Positions 24,323 to 33,144 of a DNA stretch of 64,000 nt are shown piece by piece. A program made the translations under genes and the position numbers. The notes below the pieces were generated by a model. That model did no database searches. It had not been told where the DNA came from and was given only the letters and a program-made list of their open reading frames with translations. Position 1 is the stretch's first letter; every line of letters starts with the position of its first letter. Location: assembly GCA_964433755.1 (NCBI GenBank), contig CAYSSR010000003.1, positions 372,001 to 436,000 on the forward strand. The letters run 5' to 3'. Source of the stretch: JAUVXJ01 sp964433755. Its GTDB lineage: Bacteria; Chloroflexota; Anaerolineae; UBA7937; B3-Chlor.

Positions 24323-24915
24323 GATCTCACCCAGTTCTCCAGCAATCTCAGGCCCAGCTCTCCACTCTTTTCCGGATGGAACTGAACCGCCGCTACGTTC
24401 TCTCGTTCGATCACCGATGCATACGTGACCCCATACTCCGTCGTGGCCGTGACCACCTCTGTCTCCTGGGGATCCACGTAGTACCCGTGCAGAAAGTAGA
24501 AGAAGGAGCCGTCGTCGATGCCCTGGAGCAGCCGCGAACCCTTCTGGACTGTGAGCTGGTTCCAGCCGATCTGCGGTACCTTTCCCTCCCGGAAAGGCAC
24601 GCAGCTTCCCTCGAAGAAGCCAAGACCGGCCACGCCCTGAGACTCGGCACTGCCGTCCAAGAGCAACTGCATACCCAGGCAGATGCCCAGGAACGGGGCA
24701 CCCGACCCCAGCCACTCTTCCACACCTTCGAGCAACCCGGACGTCTTCAGCTTCTCCATGGCGGCCCCGAAGGCTCCCACCCCCGGCAAAACCAACCGCT
24801 CCGCGCTGTCCAGCTCTCTCCGCGACCTGACCACCTGGCTAGCTACGCCCAGGTGGTCGAAGGCCTTCTGCACGGACCTGAGGTTGCCGGCTCCGTAGTC
24901 CACGATGGCGATCAC
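24316..24915 (-). CDS. hisH: Imidazole glycerol phosphate synthase, glutaminase subunit
   Basis: The 199-residue class I glutamine amidotransferase hydrolyses glutamine and channels ammonia to HisF. The catalytic triad is Cys79 (FLGICLGMQLL), His180 and Glu182 (VQFHPEKSG). The first strand is IAIVDYGAGNL, and the oxyanion strand region is LVLPGVGAFG. The start is GTG 24915, which overlaps the hisB stop (GTGA); the frame stays open upstream but HisH proteins begin exactly at this strand. It lies next to hisF, so the two subunits are made together. Confidence 0.96.
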   Translation of the reverse strand: MIAIVDYGAGNLRSVQKAFDHLGVASQVVRSRRELDSAERLVLPGVGAFGAAMEKLKTSGLLEGVEEWLGSGAPFLGICLGMQLLLDGSAESQGVAGLGFFEGSCVPFREGKVPQIGWNQLTVQKGSRLLQGIDDGSFFYFLHGYYVDPQETEVVTATTEYGVTYASVIERENVAAVQFHPEKSGELGLRLLENWVRSC

Positions 24916-25502
24916 TCTATCACCCCCTTGGTGCTCGGGACGCCATCTACGTCCCTCGCTTCTCTCGAACAAGCTATCTTCATGGCTTTGGCCAGGGCCT
25001 TGAACGCAGCCTCGCACCGATGGTGGTCGCTCCTGCCGTAGGGCATCCTCACCACCAGGTTGGCGCCCAGAGACACCGCCAAGCCCTGGAAGAAGTCCTC
25101 CAGTAGGTCGGTGTCCAGCTCACCACAGAACCTGCGCTTGAACTCGGTTTCGTACTGGAGGTAGGGTCTTCCGCCAACGTCCACCGCCACCACCGCCAGG
25201 GCCTCGTCCATCGGGTAGACGAAGTAGCCCGCCCTGTTGATGCCCCTCTTGTCTCCCAGGGCCTGCTTGAATGCTTGACCCAGCACGATGCCGCAGTCCT
25301 CCAACAGATGGTGCTGGTCCACCTCCAGGTCCCCCGTGGCCTGCATCTTAATATCGAACAAGCCGTGCCGGGTGAAAGTCTCCAGCATGTGCGTCAGGAA
25401 GCCGATAGGCGTCTGGATCTCGTAGCCTCCCTGTCCATCGATCTCCAGCTCCACGGAGATGTCTGTCTCCTTGGTGGTTCTCGCAACACGGGCCGACCTC
25501 AT
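24912..25502 (-). CDS. hisB: Imidazoleglycerol-phosphate dehydratase (monofunctional)
   Basis: The 196-residue enzyme removes water from imidazole glycerol phosphate, using manganese bound by two internal repeats. The metal motifs appear as VDQHHLLEDCGI (about residues 61-72, usually DDHHTVED) and SDHHRCEAAFKA near residue 160 (usually NxHHxxEA). GFLTHMLETFTRHGLFD matches the family consensus. No N-terminal HAD phosphatase domain is present, unlike the enterobacterial bifunctional HisB. So histidinol-phosphate phosphatase must come from elsewhere, see the HisC-HAD fusion. It overlaps both neighbours by 4 nt. Confidence 0.96.
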   Translation of the reverse strand: MRSARVARTTKETDISVELEIDGQGGYEIQTPIGFLTHMLETFTRHGLFDIKMQATGDLEVDQHHLLEDCGIVLGQAFKQALGDKRGINRAGYFVYPMDEALAVVAVDVGGRPYLQYETEFKRRFCGELDTDLLEDFFQGLAVSLGANLVVRMPYGRSDHHRCEAAFKALAKAMKIACSREARDVDGVPSTKGVIE

Positions 25503-27220
25503 TTCACCACCTCAGCAATCTCGTTGACGTCCTCCAGGACCAGTTGCGCGCCGTGGCGGATCAGGAGTTGACGCTGCTCCCTCGCCTCTGTGCCCTTGCG
25601 CACGACACCCACCGGGATGGCCGAGGCCCCCATGGCGGCCTGGAGATCGTCGATGGTATCCCCCACGTATGCGGCGCATCTCACACTGAGCGATTTGATC
25701 GCCAGCTCTACTCCATAGGGGTCCGGCTTCTCCTTCCCCTGGGGACAATCCTCCAGAGCGACGACCACGTCGAAGAGATCTCGAACCTCGAAATGCTCCA
25801 ACGTGTATTCGGCCTCGGCGCGGGGCCGGCCGGTGACGATCCCCAGGGCGTAGTCTCCACTCAGTTGCTCCAGCAGATCCCGGCGCAGCAGCCACTTCTC
25901 GTTCTGTATCAGCCCGTCGAAGCTTTCTCCCAGGTACTGTCTCTGGAAGACCTCGATCACCTGCTCCCGCGATACCTCCTGCCCTCGTGAAGCGATGAGC
26001 GCTGCGGTCAGGTCCCAGTCGTTGTTGAAACCACCCCGGTCTCTGTAGGCCTCGATCTCCGACAGGCTCACTTCCTGGCCCAGGAACTGCTCCGCTGTGT
26101 TCTTGATGGCTAGCCTGTAAGAGTCGGAGACGTCGACTAACACCCCGTCCATGTCGAAGAGCAGTGCCCGGGCCTGGACGGTCTCCTTCAAGGCCCCGAG
26201 CAGCCGCTCGTTCTCCTGGCGCTGGCCCACCGTGATCCTCAAGTACCCGTCCAGAAGCGGGTAGCCCCCCAGGCTCTTGACCAGAATACCCACGTCCCGC
26301 AGTGCCTCGCACATCGAGTCCGTCCACAGGCCAGTTCGGGCCAGCAGGAAGTTGGTCTGAGTATCCAGCGGGTTGATGCCCAGCGCGCCCAGTTCTTCGC
26401 ACAAGAACCTCTTCTCGGCCCTCGCGTCGTTCACCACGCGCTCCACCCATCCCTCGTCCTCCAGCGCCGCGCGGGCCGCGATCACGGCCAGCGAGTTGAA
26501 GGCAAAGGGAGGATTCACCCTGGCCAGACTATCTATGTTGGACGGATCCGAGACCACGAACCCCATTCGCAGGCCGGCCAGGCCGTAGGCCTTGGAGAAC
26601 GTGCGCACCACCATCAGGTTTCGATACTCCTCCACCAGCCCCACGTGAGTCTCGCCCGCGTAGTGGCAGTAGGCCTCATCCAGGATGACGACAGAGTTGC
26701 CGGCAGCACCAAGGATCGCCCTCAACTGCTCGCCGCTCAGCGAGGTGCCGGTGGGATTGCTGGGATTGACCAGCACGACCATCCTGGTACTCGGGGAGAC
26801 GGCATCGAGGATCCCCCGGACCGGATAGGACAGGTCCACGTTGAACGGCACCTCACGCACGTCAGCCTCGCGAAGCTGGCAGTACTGCTCGTACATCGTG
26901 AAGGTGGGCACGGGCAGGACGACCTCGCTTCCCTTCTCCAGATAGGCTTCGACGATGCACCTGATGGCGTCGTCAGCGCCGTTGGTGAGCAGGATGCTCT
27001 CGCGACCCACCCCCAGGTGCTTCGCCAGTTGCCCCTGCAGGCTGTCGTACTCGGGATACATGGACACCTCTTGCCAATCCAGGCGCCGGATGGCCTCCAC
27101 CACCTTGGGAGAGCAGCCCCAGGCGTTCTCGTTCAGGTCCAGCCTCAGAGCGTCTCTCCTCGACGTCGCTGGCGGTGAGTAGCCCACCGTTTCCGTGACG
27201 ACTCTCCGTGGACGGATCAT
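25499..27220 (-). CDS. hisC: Histidinol-phosphate aminotransferase fused to a HAD hydrolase
   Basis: The 573-residue protein has two parts. Residues 1-345 are HisC, with the PLP Lys210 in RTFSKAYGLAGLRMGF, LNENAWGCSP at the start, NPSNPTGT (152-158) and the substrate Arg near LRITVGQ. Residues about 350-573 are a subfamily IA HAD phosphatase: motif I DMDGV (356-360), motif II Thr463 (IVTGR), motif III Lys498 (KEKPDP) and motif IV GDTIDD (520-525), with a helical cap between 370 and 450. HisC makes histidinol phosphate, and the next pathway step removes that phosphate, so the HAD part is the obvious candidate for the missing phosphatase. That is inference. All catalytic residues of both halves are present. 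ATG 27220 overlaps the hisG stop (ATGA). Confidence 0.93.
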   Translation of the reverse strand: MIRPRRVVTETVGYSPPATSRRDALRLDLNENAWGCSPKVVEAIRRLDWQEVSMYPEYDSLQGQLAKHLGVGRESILLTNGADDAIRCIVEAYLEKGSEVVLPVPTFTMYEQYCQLREADVREVPFNVDLSYPVRGILDAVSPSTRMVVLVNPSNPTGTSLSGEQLRAILGAAGNSVVILDEAYCHYAGETHVGLVEEYRNLMVVRTFSKAYGLAGLRMGFVVSDPSNIDSLARVNPPFAFNSLAVIAARAALEDEGWVERVVNDARAEKRFLCEELGALGINPLDTQTNFLLARTGLWTDSMCEALRDVGILVKSLGGYPLLDGYLRITVGQRQENERLLGALKETVQARALLFDMDGVLVDVSDSYRLAIKNTAEQFLGQEVSLSEIEAYRDRGGFNNDWDLTAALIASRGQEVSREQVIEVFQRQYLGESFDGLIQNEKWLLRRDLLEQLSGDYALGIVTGRPRAEAEYTLEHFEVRDLFDVVVALEDCPQGKEKPDPYGVELAIKSLSVRCAAYVGDTIDDLQAAMGASAIPVGVVRKGTEAREQRQLLIRHGAQLVLEDVNEIAEVVK

Positions 27221-28071
27221 GCGACCACCTTCCTCAGCTCGAACTCCAGGATGTCCGTGGCCCCCAGCCTCTTGAGCTGAGGCACCAGCTTCGCCACCTC
27301 CAGACGCGGCACGGCTGCCTTGACCGCATACCCTTGCTGACGGTATAGCGGCGATACGGTAGCCGCCCTCATGCAGGGTAGCACCTCTACGATGCGGTCC
27401 AGGTCCTCCTCGCCTACGTTCATCTCCAGCATCACCCTCTCTCGCGCATCGAGGACCGCCCGGAACAGCATCTGCATCTCGCCGATCTTCTCCCGCTTCC
27501 AGGGATCCTCCAGCGACCTCTCGTTGGCGATGAACCGGGTGGACGATTCCATGATCGTGGCGATGATGTGCAGGTTGTGCTCCTGCAAGGTCCGCCCGGT
27601 GGACAGATTGTCCACGATCATGTCTGCGTCTTCGGGCGGGAAGACCTCCGTCGCGCCGTAGGTTCGCAGGAGAACGTAGTCGTAGCCTCCTCCCTCCAGG
27701 AACTCCTTGGAGATTCGCTGATACTCCGAGGCTACGAGGACCCGCCGGCTGCGGAGGTCGGAGCTGGCTAGCCCTGCTGGAGCAGCGGCTACGATGCGTA
27801 CGGGGTCGAAGCCCAGGTCCATCATTTCCACCACATGGGCCTGCGTCTCCAGCATCCAGTCGCGCCCGGTGAAGCCCACGTCGTGGGAGCCATACTCCAC
27901 CAACTCGGGGATGTTCTGAGGCTTCATGATCTTGGCCTCGATCTCCGGGTCATCTACCATCGGTGTGTAGATCCGCTGGTCTACCTCCACACCGAAACCG
28001 GAGTCGTTGAGCAGGCCGACCACGCTCCCGAACAGCCTGCCCTTGGGTATCACCATCTTTAGCACTTGCAT
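27217..28071 (-). CDS. hisG: ATP phosphoribosyltransferase, long form
   Basis: The 284-residue enzyme starts histidine synthesis by joining ATP and PRPP. It begins MVIPKGRLFGSVVGLLNDSG, and the PRPP-binding segment is seen as DMIVDNLSTGRTLQEHNL (about residue 160). After residue 210 comes the C-terminal regulatory domain (ATVSPLYRQQGYAVKAAVP, then ATDILEFELRKVV), which in long-form HisG binds histidine for feedback inhibition and removes the need for HisZ. No hisZ is present, in agreement. ATG 28071 was chosen on the family start and GGAGAGGAC; the frame extends further 5'. It is the first histidine gene of the run. Confidence 0.95.
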   Translation of the reverse strand: MQVLKMVIPKGRLFGSVVGLLNDSGFGVEVDQRIYTPMVDDPEIEAKIMKPQNIPELVEYGSHDVGFTGRDWMLETQAHVVEMMDLGFDPVRIVAAAPAGLASSDLRSRRVLVASEYQRISKEFLEGGGYDYVLLRTYGATEVFPPEDADMIVDNLSTGRTLQEHNLHIIATIMESSTRFIANERSLEDPWKREKIGEMQMLFRAVLDARERVMLEMNVGEEDLDRIVEVLPCMRAATVSPLYRQQGYAVKAAVPRLEVAKLVPQLKRLGATDILEFELRKVVA

Positions 28072-28153
28072 ATAGTCCTCTCCATCATCTCCTTCGATTC
28101 GTGAGCCGTGTCCCGCACGACTGGCGCGCCAGCCACAGCCCACCCAACACAAA

Positions 28154-28181
28154 GCGGCCAGAGTCTCCGGACCCTGGCCGC
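28154..28181 (-). terminator. Hairpin between hydrolase and hisG, terminator or attenuator
   Basis: A perfect 8-bp stem GCGGCCAG/CTGGCCGC with a 12-nt loop, followed on the minus strand by TTTGTGTT. It is 31 nt after the hydrolase stop and about 80 nt before hisG. I see no promoter between it and hisG, so it either ends the hydrolase transcript or controls read-through into the histidine genes. A second palindrome (CTGGCGCGCCAG, 28121-28132) lies closer to hisG. Confidence 0.5.
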
Positions 28182-28211
28182 CTAGCACACACCTTCTATG
28201 TCACAACTACG

Positions 28212-29099
28212 TTATGCCGATGCCACCATGGTCCCTATGATCTCCCTCCAATGCTCGAACAGAAGGAAATGGCCTTCGCTATGGACGAAGGTGGAATGGC
28301 ACCCAGGGATGGCCTCAGCCACGTGGCGTCCCACAGACACGGGAATACTGATGTCCTCCTCACCGTGCCAGAGGTGCACGCCGACAGTGATGTCCTTCAG
28401 ATCAAAGCCCCACGGCCGGCTGAAGATCCGCGTCTCCCAAGCGTAGCCGCGCAGTCCAGCACGCGTTGCGTCCACCCAGTTCTCTATGAGCATCGTCCTT
28501 ATCTCAGGTCTCGCCAGCATCGCCCTATCAGTCCTCGACGAGTGAGCGGCGATGCGTTCGAAGTACCGCTCAGCGTTCCGTTGCGGGTTGCTCACCAGCC
28601 ACAACAAGGGTCTGGTGAGCCAGGGCACGTATCTCCCCACCCTGACGCCTAGCCGCCTCTGGCGGGACATCCCTCTCGTCCCGTCCGGTCCATCGGTGGG
28701 ACCCACCCCGCTGATCATGCCGGCCACTGTCAAGCGCTCTGGGATCCCGAACGCGCAGGCCGCCACGTAGGGGCTACCTCCCGAGATGCCCGCGACGGCG
28801 AAACGATCGACACCCAGCGCATCGGCCAATTGTACCACATCCTGGGGCCAGTGCAACAAGGTCCGCCCCTGCTGGAAATCCGAGAAGCCATAGCCTGGGC
28901 GATCCACGGTGATCACACGCGCTCCCACCGACGCCGCAATGGACTCGTCGGGGTGGTGGAACAGTCGGCCGCTGGGCGTACCCGGAAAGAAGAAGACGGG
29001 CTTTCCCGACGGGTCGCCATACTCGGCGAAGCCCAGGCCGCGACCGTCGCCGAGTGTGATGCTCTGATGAAGCCTGTGGTCCAAACCGTCACCAGCCAC
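28212..29099 (-). CDS. Alpha/beta hydrolase
   Basis: The 295-residue product has the fold's usual order. It shows FFFPGTPSGRLFHHPDES (oxyanion region), VITVDRPGYGFSDF, the nucleophile elbow FAVAGISGGSPYVAAC (GISGG, Ser near residue 108), a helical cap (residues 135-220), LWHGEEDISIPVSVGRHVAEA with the acid Asp, and the final His in FVHSEGHFLLFEHW. Related proteins are esterases or epoxide/haloalkane hydrolase-like enzymes, so the substrate is open. The start is GTG 29099 by frame, with no good ribosome site; a TTG six codons in is an alternative. It lies upstream of hisG on the same strand, with a hairpin between. Confidence 0.82.
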   Translation of the reverse strand: MAGDGLDHRLHQSITLGDGRGLGFAEYGDPSGKPVFFFPGTPSGRLFHHPDESIAASVGARVITVDRPGYGFSDFQQGRTLLHWPQDVVQLADALGVDRFAVAGISGGSPYVAACAFGIPERLTVAGMISGVGPTDGPDGTRGMSRQRRLGVRVGRYVPWLTRPLLWLVSNPQRNAERYFERIAAHSSRTDRAMLARPEIRTMLIENWVDATRAGLRGYAWETRIFSRPWGFDLKDITVGVHLWHGEEDISIPVSVGRHVAEAIPGCHSTFVHSEGHFLLFEHWREIIGTMVASA

Positions 29100-29149
29100 A
29101 GTTGGGCTACACCCTTATGCTGCCCGACAAGGGGAAAGAGACGCAGGTA

Positions 29150-31699
29150 TCAGGCAAGAGCAAGCTCCATTCTGGGGGCGCTGCGGCTCCAGGCTCCACT
29201 CGGGTCCAACAGGACGATGCGCACGATGTCTCCCTTTCGTCTCGACAGATTGAGCGGCCGGTGCCCACGCCGTCGCACGATGTCCGCCAGACGTGCCTCG
29301 GCCCGTGGTGAGGCCAGATCGCCCACGAAGAGAACTAGCTTCAGTTCCGGATCGAGGGTCGCAGGATCCAAAGCTCCGTCCGGGAACTTCACCTGAAGGC
29401 CACGTATGGTTCCTGAGCCTGGGAGCTTGTCGCCGTCCTTCTTCCGAGACGAGTCGAACAGTACCGCCTCTCCATTCTCCAACTCAGGAACACCCAGGAA
29501 CACGACAGTGGGCTTGGCTGGCTTGCGACGCTCGGCCATGGCTGGCCCCATAGAGGCCAGTCGTGCGTCCGTCGCCGCGCCTGCCGACTTCACGACGCTC
29601 GCCCGCATCAAGGATGGGATACTGAGATCGGGGGGCAGCCCGGTCCCTGCCGAAGGGCTGCGCAGCATATACTGGGCTGGCCCTGCGGCCAGAAGGAAGT
29701 CCTCTGACCATCCAGCGGGAAGAGCATTAGCCACGGGGACCGTGCCCTCCACAGGCTCTCCAGCCTCCTTTCGTACGGCCACGAAGGCGGTCTCCGAGCT
29801 GGCCAAGCCGTACTCCAGGGCCTCCTGCACCAGCAGCGACCGCAGCGCCTTGAGGGCATCCTCTCTCACATTCTCGGCGTACACCTTGCCTCGGCCACCC
29901 TTCTTGCCGGGGATGATCTTGGGGTCATACTGAAGGCGCACGAGCTGTTCTCTGATCTCCTCCAGGTCGTAGCCTGACTGAATCAGATACTCCAACCCCA
30001 GCACCCTCCTCGCGCCAAAGAGAGCCTTGAGGGCGGGGCCGAAGGTCGTCCCCTTGCCCACCTCAACACTACCCGACGCGATCTCTTTCCCGGAACCTGT
30101 GTCCACGCGGAAGCCGAGCCTCTTTGCACCGTCGCGAGGCACCCGACCCGCCACCCACAACGCCCGGCCCCGAGGCAGGTCGCCCAGGTCCAAACAGCTC
30201 CAGCCCTTCTCCTTCGTGGTCACGATCCCGCGCCCCGCGACCTGGGCCCCGGGCTGATCGAGACACAGGCGCAGGTCGGCCAGTATCGGCTGGGCCCAGT
30301 CCTTCAGTACCCCGTCCAAGGCGGTAGTGATGTCCAGCTCGTCGGGCGAGCTCGTAAGGAACCGCGCCAGCCCTCCGCTGCGCTGCGCCAGCTCCGAGGC
30401 CAGAAACGAATTGGGCGCAGCGTCTATACACAGCACACTGATGCGCCTCCTGTGCTTCTCAGCGGCCTCTTCATCTGCCAGGCGGAGAATGCGTCCCGCG
30501 TCGGTGACCTGGGCATCGGTGACGATGACCACGTGTCTGGCACGCTCGTCGGTGGAACGTCTGAGATGCAAACCCTGCTCCAGAGCCACGCCCAGCTCGG
30601 TGCCGCCGCTGTCCTTGTGGCCGAGGAGAAACTGGATCGCCTCGTCGACGTTCTTCTGGTCGGCCCGACGTGGCTTGTCGGCGAACCACCGGGGGGCATT
30701 GTGAAACAAGCACAAGGCAAACTCGTCCTGGGGAGTCAGGTCCAGCAGGAACTGCTCCACGGCCCAGTCGGCGGCCTCCCACTTGGGACCCTGCATAGAC
30801 CCGGAGTGATCCACCAACAGGATCACCTCCCTGGGGACACCAAGGTCGGCACTGGGCTGAGACGGCGGCGCGACCAGAGCCAGAAAGTACACCTGGCCGG
30901 AGTCCTCATCGTCGTGAACGATCACCTCCAGCGCCGGGCGGCTCGACTCCTGACGCGGACACCACATCAGCAGGCAGTCCCGATCCGGCAGAACCTCCCC
31001 GTCTCGCAGGCGCACGCGCGCCACCTCGCCATCCTCCGTGACCTCGATCTCGTGGGTGTCACTGGAGATGGGGCCAGTACGCAGGAAGGTCAAGTCCAGA
31101 GAGAATCGATGTCCCGGGTCGCGGAGGAGCAGCAGCGGCTGGCCCTGGGCCTGGCTCGAGGTCGCCTCGTCGCTGCGCACGTACCGGGGCGCAGTGGTCA
31201 GAGGTACTCTCAGCGACCACCCATCTTCCTCCGCGTGAGCCAGTTGCACGTACGAGGTCTCCACGGTCACGTCCTCATCTGCCTGGATGCCGGCCACGTG
31301 CAGTGTGAACACGTCTGCGGACTCCCGCGAGGTCAGAACGGCCTGTCTTCCCTCCTTCTTGGCCTTCTCGTACTCCTCCTTGGCCTCCTCGCGCTCCTTC
31401 AACTCCGCGAGGATCTCGACGTCGCCGAACTGGACCCGCACCCCGGTCACGGCGGCGTCGCCAGGCAGGGGAAAACGATAGACCGCCTCCAGGACCTTGT
31501 CCATCTGCTCCTTCGTGTACCCGAAGACCTGGGCCAGGTGCAGCGAGGCCAGGGGGCCGGCGATCTGTCCCGTCAACTCGGAGCGTTTGAGGGGCACGAA
31601 GAGACGCGGCCCGCCCTCGCCACGCTCCGGCTCCCCTCCAATCTCCAGCACACCGAATCCATCTGGCCTCGAGTTCTCATACGCTGCTCGATTGAACAT
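29150..31699 (-). CDS. VIT-domain and von Willebrand A-domain protein
   Basis: The 849-residue product has no signal peptide, so it is probably cytoplasmic. Residues about 15-140 form a VIT domain, with LEAVYRFPLPGDAAVTGV as its mark. Residues about 280-460 form a vWA domain with an intact metal site: DHSGSMQG (DxSxS), the Thr in KDSGGTELG and the Asp in VIVTDAQVTD. The remaining 390 residues contain a beta-rich region (ADLRLCLDQPGAQVAGRG), a helical part with SGYDLEEIREQLVRLQYDPK and an Arg-rich tail. Bacterial VIT-vWA proteins resemble inter-alpha-trypsin inhibitor heavy chains and PARP4, and probably mediate protein contacts. ATG 31699 was preferred over GTG 31705 because AGGAGG lies 8 nt before it. 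Confidence 0.88.
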   Translation of the reverse strand: MFNRAAYENSRPDGFGVLEIGGEPERGEGGPRLFVPLKRSELTGQIAGPLASLHLAQVFGYTKEQMDKVLEAVYRFPLPGDAAVTGVRVQFGDVEILAELKEREEAKEEYEKAKKEGRQAVLTSRESADVFTLHVAGIQADEDVTVETSYVQLAHAEEDGWSLRVPLTTAPRYVRSDEATSSQAQGQPLLLLRDPGHRFSLDLTFLRTGPISSDTHEIEVTEDGEVARVRLRDGEVLPDRDCLLMWCPRQESSRPALEVIVHDDEDSGQVYFLALVAPPSQPSADLGVPREVILLVDHSGSMQGPKWEAADWAVEQFLLDLTPQDEFALCLFHNAPRWFADKPRRADQKNVDEAIQFLLGHKDSGGTELGVALEQGLHLRRSTDERARHVVIVTDAQVTDAGRILRLADEEAAEKHRRRISVLCIDAAPNSFLASELAQRSGGLARFLTSSPDELDITTALDGVLKDWAQPILADLRLCLDQPGAQVAGRGIVTTKEKGWSCLDLGDLPRGRALWVAGRVPRDGAKRLGFRVDTGSGKEIASGSVEVGKGTTFGPALKALFGARRVLGLEYLIQSGYDLEEIREQLVRLQYDPKIIPGKKGGRGKVYAENVREDALKALRSLLVQEALEYGLASSETAFVAVRKEAGEPVEGTVPVANALPAGWSEDFLLAAGPAQYMLRSPSAGTGLPPDLSIPSLMRASVVKSAGAATDARLASMGPAMAERRKPAKPTVVFLGVPELENGEAVLFDSSRKKDGDKLPGSGTIRGLQVKFPDGALDPATLDPELKLVLFVGDLASPRAEARLADIVRRRGHRPLNLSRRKGDIVRIVLLDPSGAWSRSAPRMELALA

Positions 31700-31802
31700 G
31701 GCCACTCCCTCCTGGGTCTCCTTGTGCCCGACTCCGTATTACCTCGACTGCCCTAACCCGTGTCATGGGTTGCCCCTTAGCCCACTCTTGAGGTCCCTGG
31801 CC

Positions 31803-32606
31803 TCACCGCGCCACGAAGAGGCCCACGTCTTTGGTGATATGGATCGCGCCACCGCTGGCGAGCTGACGCTCCACGAACGCGGCGAACTCCCCTGACCTGC
31901 CATCCGCCAGAAGGTCCCCTGTGTCGCCGACGGAGGACAAGACGTAGGCCACCAATGCATCGGCTTCCGTAACCACGAGAGAGTCCTCGTACCTGTACAG
32001 TCGTGTATCCTCGAACCACTCCCCAAGCTGCGCGGCACCGTTCTCCAGTCCAAAGGAGTACTCCCCGGATGCACAGGTGATGCCGGGGTCAAAGGTCCTC
32101 GCCAGTTCTCCCAACTCTCGCATATGCTGCCGGCCATTCGTCGCTGCATAGAACGCTGCTCCTGGTCTCAACACGCGACGGACCTCGGACAAGGCCCGAC
32201 CGATGTCCGGCACGTGGTACAGCATATGATTCGCGATCACGGTGTCGAAGGAGGCCTCTCCGAATGGCAGCGCTTGTATGTCCACCACCATGAACTGGAC
32301 GCGCCTTTTCAGACCCCCGAGGGAGCGTCGAGCCTCCTCCACCATCCCCCTTGACAGGTCCGACAAGACCACCTTCCAACCATCAAGGATTCGAGCGTGA
32401 TTCTCGGCCCATAGAGCACCCGTCCCGCAACCCAGTTCAAGGATCGTCGCTTCTGAGGCCAGGTCCAGTTGATCGAAAGCCCAGCGCATCCAACCATACT
32501 CGTTGGTGCGGAAGCGTTCGTGGAGATCGGCGCGTGCTCCCAGCTTCGTGGAGTCCTTGTACTGATCGCTCAGCAGATATCCCTGATCTGACGTCCGCGA
32601 CTTCAT
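31803..32606 (-). CDS. SAM-dependent methyltransferase, class I
   Basis: The 267-residue product shows the methyltransferase motifs in order: motif I ILELGCGTGALWAEN (about residue 55), the acidic end of strand 2 VVLSDLSRGMVEEAR, motif post-II VVDIQALPFGEASFDTVIAN and motif III VRRVLRPGAAFYAAT. This is the Methyltransf_11/25 type, used on small molecules. A 50-residue N-terminus (GYLLSDQYKDSTKLGARADL) and the C-terminal domain (residues 170-267) probably hold the acceptor, which is unknown. GGAGATCG precedes ATG 32606. No pathway genes are adjacent. Confidence 0.88.
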   Translation of the reverse strand: MKSRTSDQGYLLSDQYKDSTKLGARADLHERFRTNEYGWMRWAFDQLDLASEATILELGCGTGALWAENHARILDGWKVVLSDLSRGMVEEARRSLGGLKRRVQFMVVDIQALPFGEASFDTVIANHMLYHVPDIGRALSEVRRVLRPGAAFYAATNGRQHMRELGELARTFDPGITCASGEYSFGLENGAAQLGEWFEDTRLYRYEDSLVVTEADALVAYVLSSVGDTGDLLADGRSGEFAAFVERQLASGGAIHITKDVGLFVAR

Positions 32607-32709
32607 GGGTCGATCTCCAAGACCCTCACGACACCCGAGACTCTAATGTGGCGCCGGGCCAGCCACAGATCACACCTGGTCGACTTCGCCGCCTGGAGGC
32701 ACAACTGTC

Positions 32710-33045
32710 TCAGACAGTCTCCCCATCATACACCTTGTCGCGGATGGCCTGCACCAGCGCCCTGACGTAGGACATCGCCTCCTCGTCTGGGTCGAGGCCG
32801 TAGTGGCGCCACCGCCTCTGCTCGAAGAAGAGGCACGTGCGCAGCTCGGCAAGCGATTGTGGCAGAGCTCCGCTCTCCCGAAACCCCTCCAGACCGCGGT
32901 TTCCGACCTCCGCGCACTCGCCAAACGAACCGCACCACTCGTATCCGTTGAAGGACAGCGCGAACCTGCCGATCTCGTGCCATCCAGCATCGGGCCCAGG
33001 CACATCGCGCTCCCGCAGTTCAGCGTTGGCGATCTCTTCGGGCAC
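32710..33045 (-). CDS. Hypothetical small protein
   Basis: The 111-residue product is not recognised with certainty. It contains ALSFNGYEWCGSFGECAEVGN and ELRTCLFFEQRRWRHYG, then a C-terminal helix (EEAMSYVRALVQAIRDKV). The aromatic/Trp-rich core and length suggest a compact single domain, and I have seen similar small proteins of unknown role in diverse bacteria. GTG 33045 was chosen because GGGAG lies 7 nt upstream; the frame runs open to 33114. It lies downstream of the large binding protein gene on the same strand. Confidence 0.6.
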   Translation of the reverse strand: MPEEIANAELRERDVPGPDAGWHEIGRFALSFNGYEWCGSFGECAEVGNRGLEGFRESGALPQSLAELRTCLFFEQRRWRHYGLDPDEEAMSYVRALVQAIRDKVYDGETV

Positions 33046-33144
33046 GTCATCACTCCCGTCACTGGCATGGCCGACACGAGGGGATAAGACCCCTGCCAAC
33101 CCTGGCGGTCTCATACCCGAGCCGCGCCTGACCAGGTCTTCAAC

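Noticed and set aside
30452..31756. 434-codon open frame opposite the VIT/vWA gene
   Set aside because: Antisense shadow in GC-rich DNA; no ribosome site and no recognisable domain.
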